A stretch of DNA of 10,433 nucleotides from Prevotella sp. UBA3208 (GTDB taxonomy: Bacteria; Bacteroidota; Bacteroidia; Bacteroidales; Bacteroidaceae). Positions 7,465-10,433 of the stretch are shown here, one piece after another. Below the pieces are notes generated by a model. The model saw only the letters and a program-made list of their open reading frames with translations, was not told the origin of the DNA and did not search any database. Location of the stretch: contig DEWO01000065.1 of the NCBI GenBank assembly GCA_002363695.1, positions 14,391 through 24,823 on the forward strand. The letters run 5' to 3'. Position 1 is the stretch's first letter; the number at the start of each line of letters is the position of its first letter. Made by a program: the position numbers and the translations under genes.

Positions 7465-7529
7465 TTACCTGATGAACAACAGTTCGCGGTACTTGGGCAG
7501 TGCTCAATGTGGTCGAGCAGTTCGCTGAC
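7465..7529 (-). pseudogene. Remnant of the 3' end of a second glnN-like gene
   Basis: Minus-strand bases 7500-7465 encode LPKYRELLFIR and stop, identical in protein to the last 11 residues of the glnN at the left edge. The 36 nt differ from it at five positions, all silent, as expected for a diverged paralogue once under selection rather than a fresh copy. Immediately upstream, 7523-7503 encodes ELLDHIE, 20 of 21 bases identical to glnN bases 258-278, but shifted by two bases relative to the 3' piece. It may be an internal glnN segment fused by deletion, or the paralogue's own C-terminal helix (EVSELLDHIEH aligns in pattern with ETDKLEMIVED) with a small deletion. No start or body remains; the neighbouring peptidase gene stops at 7533. 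The 3' end at least is well supported. Confidence 0.72.
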
Positions 7530-7532
7530 CTC

Positions 7533-7982
7533 TTATATCATCCTCACCTTCCTGCGGTTGCCGCAGGGGCGTACGGCGAAGTGCAGCCAGTAGCGTCCCG
7601 CCTTGTTGCGCTCCAGCAGCAGCTCGTCAAAGTCCTCGCCCGACTCGTCGCTGATGTCCAGCAGGATGGTGGCATAGCGGATGAGCTGTTCCAGTCCGCA
7701 GACGCGGATGTCCGCCGCACAGCCCGTCAGGTGGTTCGATGTCGGCACACCGCCCACAGCCCTGTTCACCTCTGCCGAGCGGTAGGCGCTGTTGACAATC
7801 AGCGGGTCGTCACCCTCGCCATACATCATGTTCCAGCGCGAGCGCAGCATTTCCAGCCATCGGCACAGCCGCCTCAGGTTCTCCACCTCCGTCTCCGAGG
7901 GCACATTCTCCGCCCTCACACTCGTCCTGGTCATCTCTCCGAGCGTAAAGTGCTCCGACAACATTACTTTCTCATTCTTCAT
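7533..7982 (-). CDS. M15A-type (Peptidase_M15_3) D-Ala-D-Ala carboxypeptidase-like protein
   Basis: A 149-residue single-domain protein with no signal peptide. The N-terminal LSEHFTLGEMTRT is the usual opening of this family, SAYRSAEVNRAVGG the middle motif, SNHLTGCAADI gives zinc ligands His84 and Asp91, and WLHFAVRP the third ligand His134. All ligands are present, so it is probably active on peptidoglycan peptides. Small cytosolic M15A proteins of this type are common in Bacteroidales prophages and islands, where they may act as endolysin-like enzymes. It lies 45 bp downstream of the VirE_N/DUF3987 gene and is probably cotranscribed with it. The ATG at 7982 has GAAGGA 7 nt upstream, provided by the tandem repeat; an alternative start is Met7 (7964). 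It stops 9 nt before the glnN remnant. It is a different subfamily from the exported enzyme at 2607. Confidence 0.85.
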   Translation of the reverse strand: MKNEKVMLSEHFTLGEMTRTSVRAENVPSETEVENLRRLCRWLEMLRSRWNMMYGEGDDPLIVNSAYRSAEVNRAVGGVPTSNHLTGCAADIRVCGLEQLIRYATILLDISDESGEDFDELLLERNKAGRYWLHFAVRPCGNRRKVRMI

Positions 7983-7984
7983 TC

Positions 7985-8022
7985 TTCAATCCTTCAATTT
8001 TTCAATCCTTCAATTTTTCAAT
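7985..8022. repeat. AT-rich 16-bp tandem repeat between the two accessory genes
   Basis: TTCAATCCTTCAATTT occurs twice exactly (7985-8000, 8001-8016), followed by a partial third copy (8017-8022) and a T-run reaching the stop of the upstream gene. Degenerate TTCATTC units continue into the start of the peptidase gene. Read on the minus strand the unit contains GAAGGA, the copy nearest the peptidase sitting 7 nt before its ATG. Confidence 0.85.
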
Positions 8023-8027
8023 TTTTT

Positions 8028-10427
8028 TCACACCACGATTTCCTTGATGACCTTCTTGTACCTACCCTGCTTGACGCGCTCCACAAAGCCGTGCTTCAGC
8101 CACCGACTGCACTGTTGCCTTGCTGGTACGTCTTCAATATCCAGCACTGCCATCACGTCCTTCACCGTAAACCGCTCGGGCAGGTCGCGATACGCATCTG
8201 CATTCTTCGAGTTCTTGCGACGGGGCACATACTCCCGTTCCGCATTGTCCCACGAGTCCTGCAGCATCTGCCCGAAGAAGTAGTCCTGGAAGTAGATGAC
8301 CGCATCGTACATCAGCGTGGCGAACTTCAGGTCGTCGTCCGTAATCTCCAGCTTCCCTGTCTTCTTGAACGCGTCATACTGTCGGCAGACAATGCGCGGC
8401 ACGGTGAACCATGTGGCATAGAACACCGCACGCTTGCGCAGGTAGTCCAGCACCAGGTCGCCTGCTGCCTCCGCCTCCTGTGCACTCAGCTCGCAGAGGT
8501 CGTACACATGGTCTATCAGCCGCCCTAAGGGCAGTTCGCCGTGCAGCTGCTCCAAGCGGAAGCCCCACTGCTTCAGCGCTTCGTTCGCCTGCCAGTCCAC
8601 CACGCGCTTGCGCACCATCTGGAAGTTCGCCCGTTCCATCTGGAAGATGGCCACGCGCGAGCACAGTCCGTCGTTGATGTTCCGCAGCGTGAACTTCTTG
8701 TGCAGGCTCACGGTGGTGCCCGTCGTCACCGAGTTCCAGTAGACAGGCAGGATGTCGTTGATGGAGTCGCCGTTGGCATAGTCCACACCCGACAGCTCGT
8801 TGTGAAACGCCTTCAGTTCCAGGTCGTGCTTGCCTATCCACGCTCCGCCGCTCTGGGCCGTGATGCTGGAGTCCAGTTCCGAGTCGAACATATACAGGTG
8901 CAGGGGCATCTGCTCGCCGTCCACCAGCTCCTTCGCCCGCTTCAGTCGACGGAAGAAGATGTTGTTCGAGGTCTTGGTGGGCAGGTAGCGTATCATGCCC
9001 TCCGGCTCTACCAGCGCATCCTGCTTCTGTGCCTTGCTGCTCGTGCCGCGCTTCTTCTGCTCCTGTTTGTAGCGCGTCTCCTGCGCACGCACCTCCGCGT
9101 CCTGTGCCCGCATCGAGCACATAATCTGGTCGTCCAGATGCTTCGCAAACGACTTGCCGCTGGCAGGGTGGCCGATGATGAGCACCTGCGGGTTCATCCG
9201 CTGCCGCGCCCCGTCGTAGTGCTCATACCAGCAGCGCGTCATCAGCGTGCAGTACATCGCCCCGGCGGCAAACACCGCCCCGAGCCAGTTCTCGCGGCTC
9301 ACTCCCCGACAGGCGTCGGCATAAGGGGTGCCAAGCAGAGGCTCCAGCCTTTCAGCGAACTGCGCGTAAGGGATTTCAGTCCCTGCCACAGGTCGTCCAG
9401 CTGTTCGGGCGTGGCCGCCATGAATACCCACACCTTCAAGCACCCCCGCGAGCCTTTTCGGGATGTCTTTGTAGAGCTGACGTCCGCAAGCCGTATCAGC
9501 AACACCTCTGACCTCCCCCTCGCCGCGCTCGCGGATGATGTCCTGCACAAATCCGCACAGCTCAAGCACTCGAGCGACATTCGCCGCACTGTTGTCCGTG
9601 ATATACCGCAGGTCGAGAGCCAGCTGCAGCATCGTTCGGTGGCGATCTCCAGGGGCTGGCGCGCCTCCTTGGGCTTCCTGCCACGCTTCGCAGATGCGCC
9701 GGTAGGGCACTCCGTGGTACACATATTCTCCTTCTTCATTCTTCTCCAGTGTTATGTTACTACTCTTCTCTTCCGTCTGACCTGCTTCGCTGGCCGTCAT
9801 GACTTTTTCGTTTCCCTTCTTGTCCGTAGCCTGTGAACGACCGTCTCTATATAGAGCAGCAAATCGCTCATCATACTCCTTGTTCTCATACGTAAACAGT
9901 TCCTTGTCCAAATACAGGATGTTCTCTTCCGACACACAGAATGACAGTCTGCTGGCATCCTTGCAGCTCTCGTCCATAGTCACCCCCAGCCTCTCGGCCA
10001 TCCAGTGCTGGTTGTCTGCCAGGTTGCCCACCGTGGCATCCGCCTTGAACACCAGTCTCAGGCCCTTGCCCGACGGTGTCACGTGCACCAGCAGGACACC
10101 CCACTGCTTCAGGTCGCCATGAGCCCTGACCCATTCGCCATAGAGCTCCTGCGGAGCCTCCACATGGTCCACGTCCAGCATCACCAGACCGTTCAGCCGG
10201 GCTGTCTCCTGCTTGCGCCACAGCCCTGTCTTGCCACTCTTCGATGTCGACTCCCCGAAGGTAGCCTGGAAGATGAAGGCGGGCTGGGCACGCTTCTTCT
10301 TCGCGTCGCCCGTAGCCCGGTATTCTTCTTCGCGCTGCTTCACTTTCGGGTCGCGCACCAGCTGCCAGAACAGCTCCTCAGTGCACAGTTCTGTCGGAAG
10401 GAACAGAGTGCGTTGAATACTAAACAT
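8028..10427 (-). CDS. VirE_N (BT4734-like) / DUF3987 protein, putative primase-ATPase of an accessory element
   Basis: A 799-residue cytoplasmic protein. Residues ~55-190 match the BT4734-like/VirE N-terminal domain, related to primase-polymerase folds: MLDVDH (Asp85, Asp87), TPSGKGLRLVF, and KDASRLSF (156-163). Residues ~235-340 are helical and carry the HGVPYRRICEAW region. A DUF3987-type P-loop ATPase follows: Walker A GHPASGKS (419-426, Lys425), an acidic strand LYMFDSELDSS (Asp515), then GLCSRVAIF. The last ~50 residues (RFTVKDVMAVL...) look like a winged helix. These proteins are frequent in Bacteroidales islands, often with small peptidase and HU-like genes; a role in element replication is inferred from the domains. 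The gene is intact. The ATG at 10427 is preceded by AAGGG at close range, but only 6 bases upstream are in the window, so a slightly earlier start cannot be excluded. Confidence 0.88.
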   Translation of the reverse strand: MFSIQRTLFLPTELCTEELFWQLVRDPKVKQREEEYRATGDAKKKRAQPAFIFQATFGESTSKSGKTGLWRKQETARLNGLVMLDVDHVEAPQELYGEWVRAHGDLKQWGVLLVHVTPSGKGLRLVFKADATVGNLADNQHWMAERLGVTMDESCKDASRLSFCVSEENILYLDKELFTYENKEYDERFAALYRDGRSQATDKKGNEKVMTASEAGQTEEKSSNITLEKNEEGEYVYHGVPYRRICEAWQEAQGGAPAPGDRHRTMLQLALDLRYITDNSAANVARVLELCGFVQDIIRERGEGEVRGVADTACGRQLYKDIPKRLAGVLEGVGIHGGHARTAGRPVAGTEIPYAQFAERLEPLLGTPYADACRGVSRENWLGAVFAAGAMYCTLMTRCWYEHYDGARQRMNPQVLIIGHPASGKSFAKHLDDQIMCSMRAQDAEVRAQETRYKQEQKKRGTSSKAQKQDALVEPEGMIRYLPTKTSNNIFFRRLKRAKELVDGEQMPLHLYMFDSELDSSITAQSGGAWIGKHDLELKAFHNELSGVDYANGDSINDILPVYWNSVTTGTTVSLHKKFTLRNINDGLCSRVAIFQMERANFQMVRKRVVDWQANEALKQWGFRLEQLHGELPLGRLIDHVYDLCELSAQEAEAAGDLVLDYLRKRAVFYATWFTVPRIVCRQYDAFKKTGKLEITDDDLKFATLMYDAVIYFQDYFFGQMLQDSWDNAEREYVPRRKNSKNADAYRDLPERFTVKDVMAVLDIEDVPARQQCSRWLKHGFVERVKQGRYKKVIKEIVV

Positions 10428-10433
10428 CCCTTA

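Larger units (their letters stand above)
7280..7532. other. Intergenic junction region between malQ and the accessory pair
   Basis: This spacer contains, from malQ outward, the malQ -7 box (7300-7307), about 90 bp with nothing recognised, the inverted repeat (7403-7441), 23 bp of spacer, and the glnN remnant (7465-7529) next to the stop of the peptidase gene. No integrase, att core or direct repeat marking an element boundary was found. Confidence 0.7.

Noticed and set aside
7500..9836. Long plus-strand open frames (342 and 431 codons) opposite the M15A and VirE_N/DUF3987 genes
   Set aside because: Composition is rich in His, Leu, Arg and Gln as expected of antisense shadows, with no start context or motifs; the minus-strand frames have clear catalytic motifs.

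Overview
The window looks like chromosomal DNA from a Bacteroidales bacterium, most likely Prevotella or a close relative. The grounds are the type III glutamine synthetase, the 4-alpha-glucanotransferase with N-terminal starch-binding domains, the VirE_N (BT4734-type) plus DUF3987 protein, and three Bacteroidetes-type -7 boxes (TAnnTTTG) placed just upstream of genes. The genus is an inference; no rRNA or other marker is present.

Layout. (1) The 3' part of a glutamine synthetase III gene (glnN, + strand) enters from the left edge and ends at 1208. (2) Converging on it is a three-gene minus-strand operon (about 3220 down to 1223): an exported M15-type peptidase, a DUF2461 protein and a HAD phosphatase resembling phosphoglycolate phosphatase. 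The first gap is 9 nt and the last pair overlap. (3) A roughly 100 bp AT-rich spacer carries divergent promoters, one for that operon and one for a plus-strand gene encoding a secreted protein with a carboxypeptidase-regulatory-like domain (3318-4547). (4) That gene converges on malQ (7279-4595, minus), whose intrinsic terminator lies partly inside the last codons of the opposing gene. malQ contains an in-frame 27-bp tandem duplication in its catalytic region. (5) A 250-bp spacer (7280-7532) holds the malQ promoter, a long inverted repeat and, unexpectedly, a minus-strand remnant of the 3' end of a second glnN-like gene. (6) To the right is an accessory-looking pair on the minus strand: a large VirE_N/DUF3987 primase/ATPase-like protein (10427-8028) followed by an M15A-type peptidase (7982-7533), separated by a short AT-rich tandem-repeat tract.

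Functionally the left two-thirds is ordinary housekeeping: nitrogen assimilation, intracellular alpha-glucan metabolism, phosphatase repair and cell-envelope work. The right third looks acquired. The VirE_N/DUF3987 + peptidase pair abuts the glnN remnant directly, which suggests that insertion or rearrangement destroyed a second glutamine synthetase III gene. That junction is the most interesting part of the window. I saw no tRNA, rRNA, CRISPR array, transposase or integrase.
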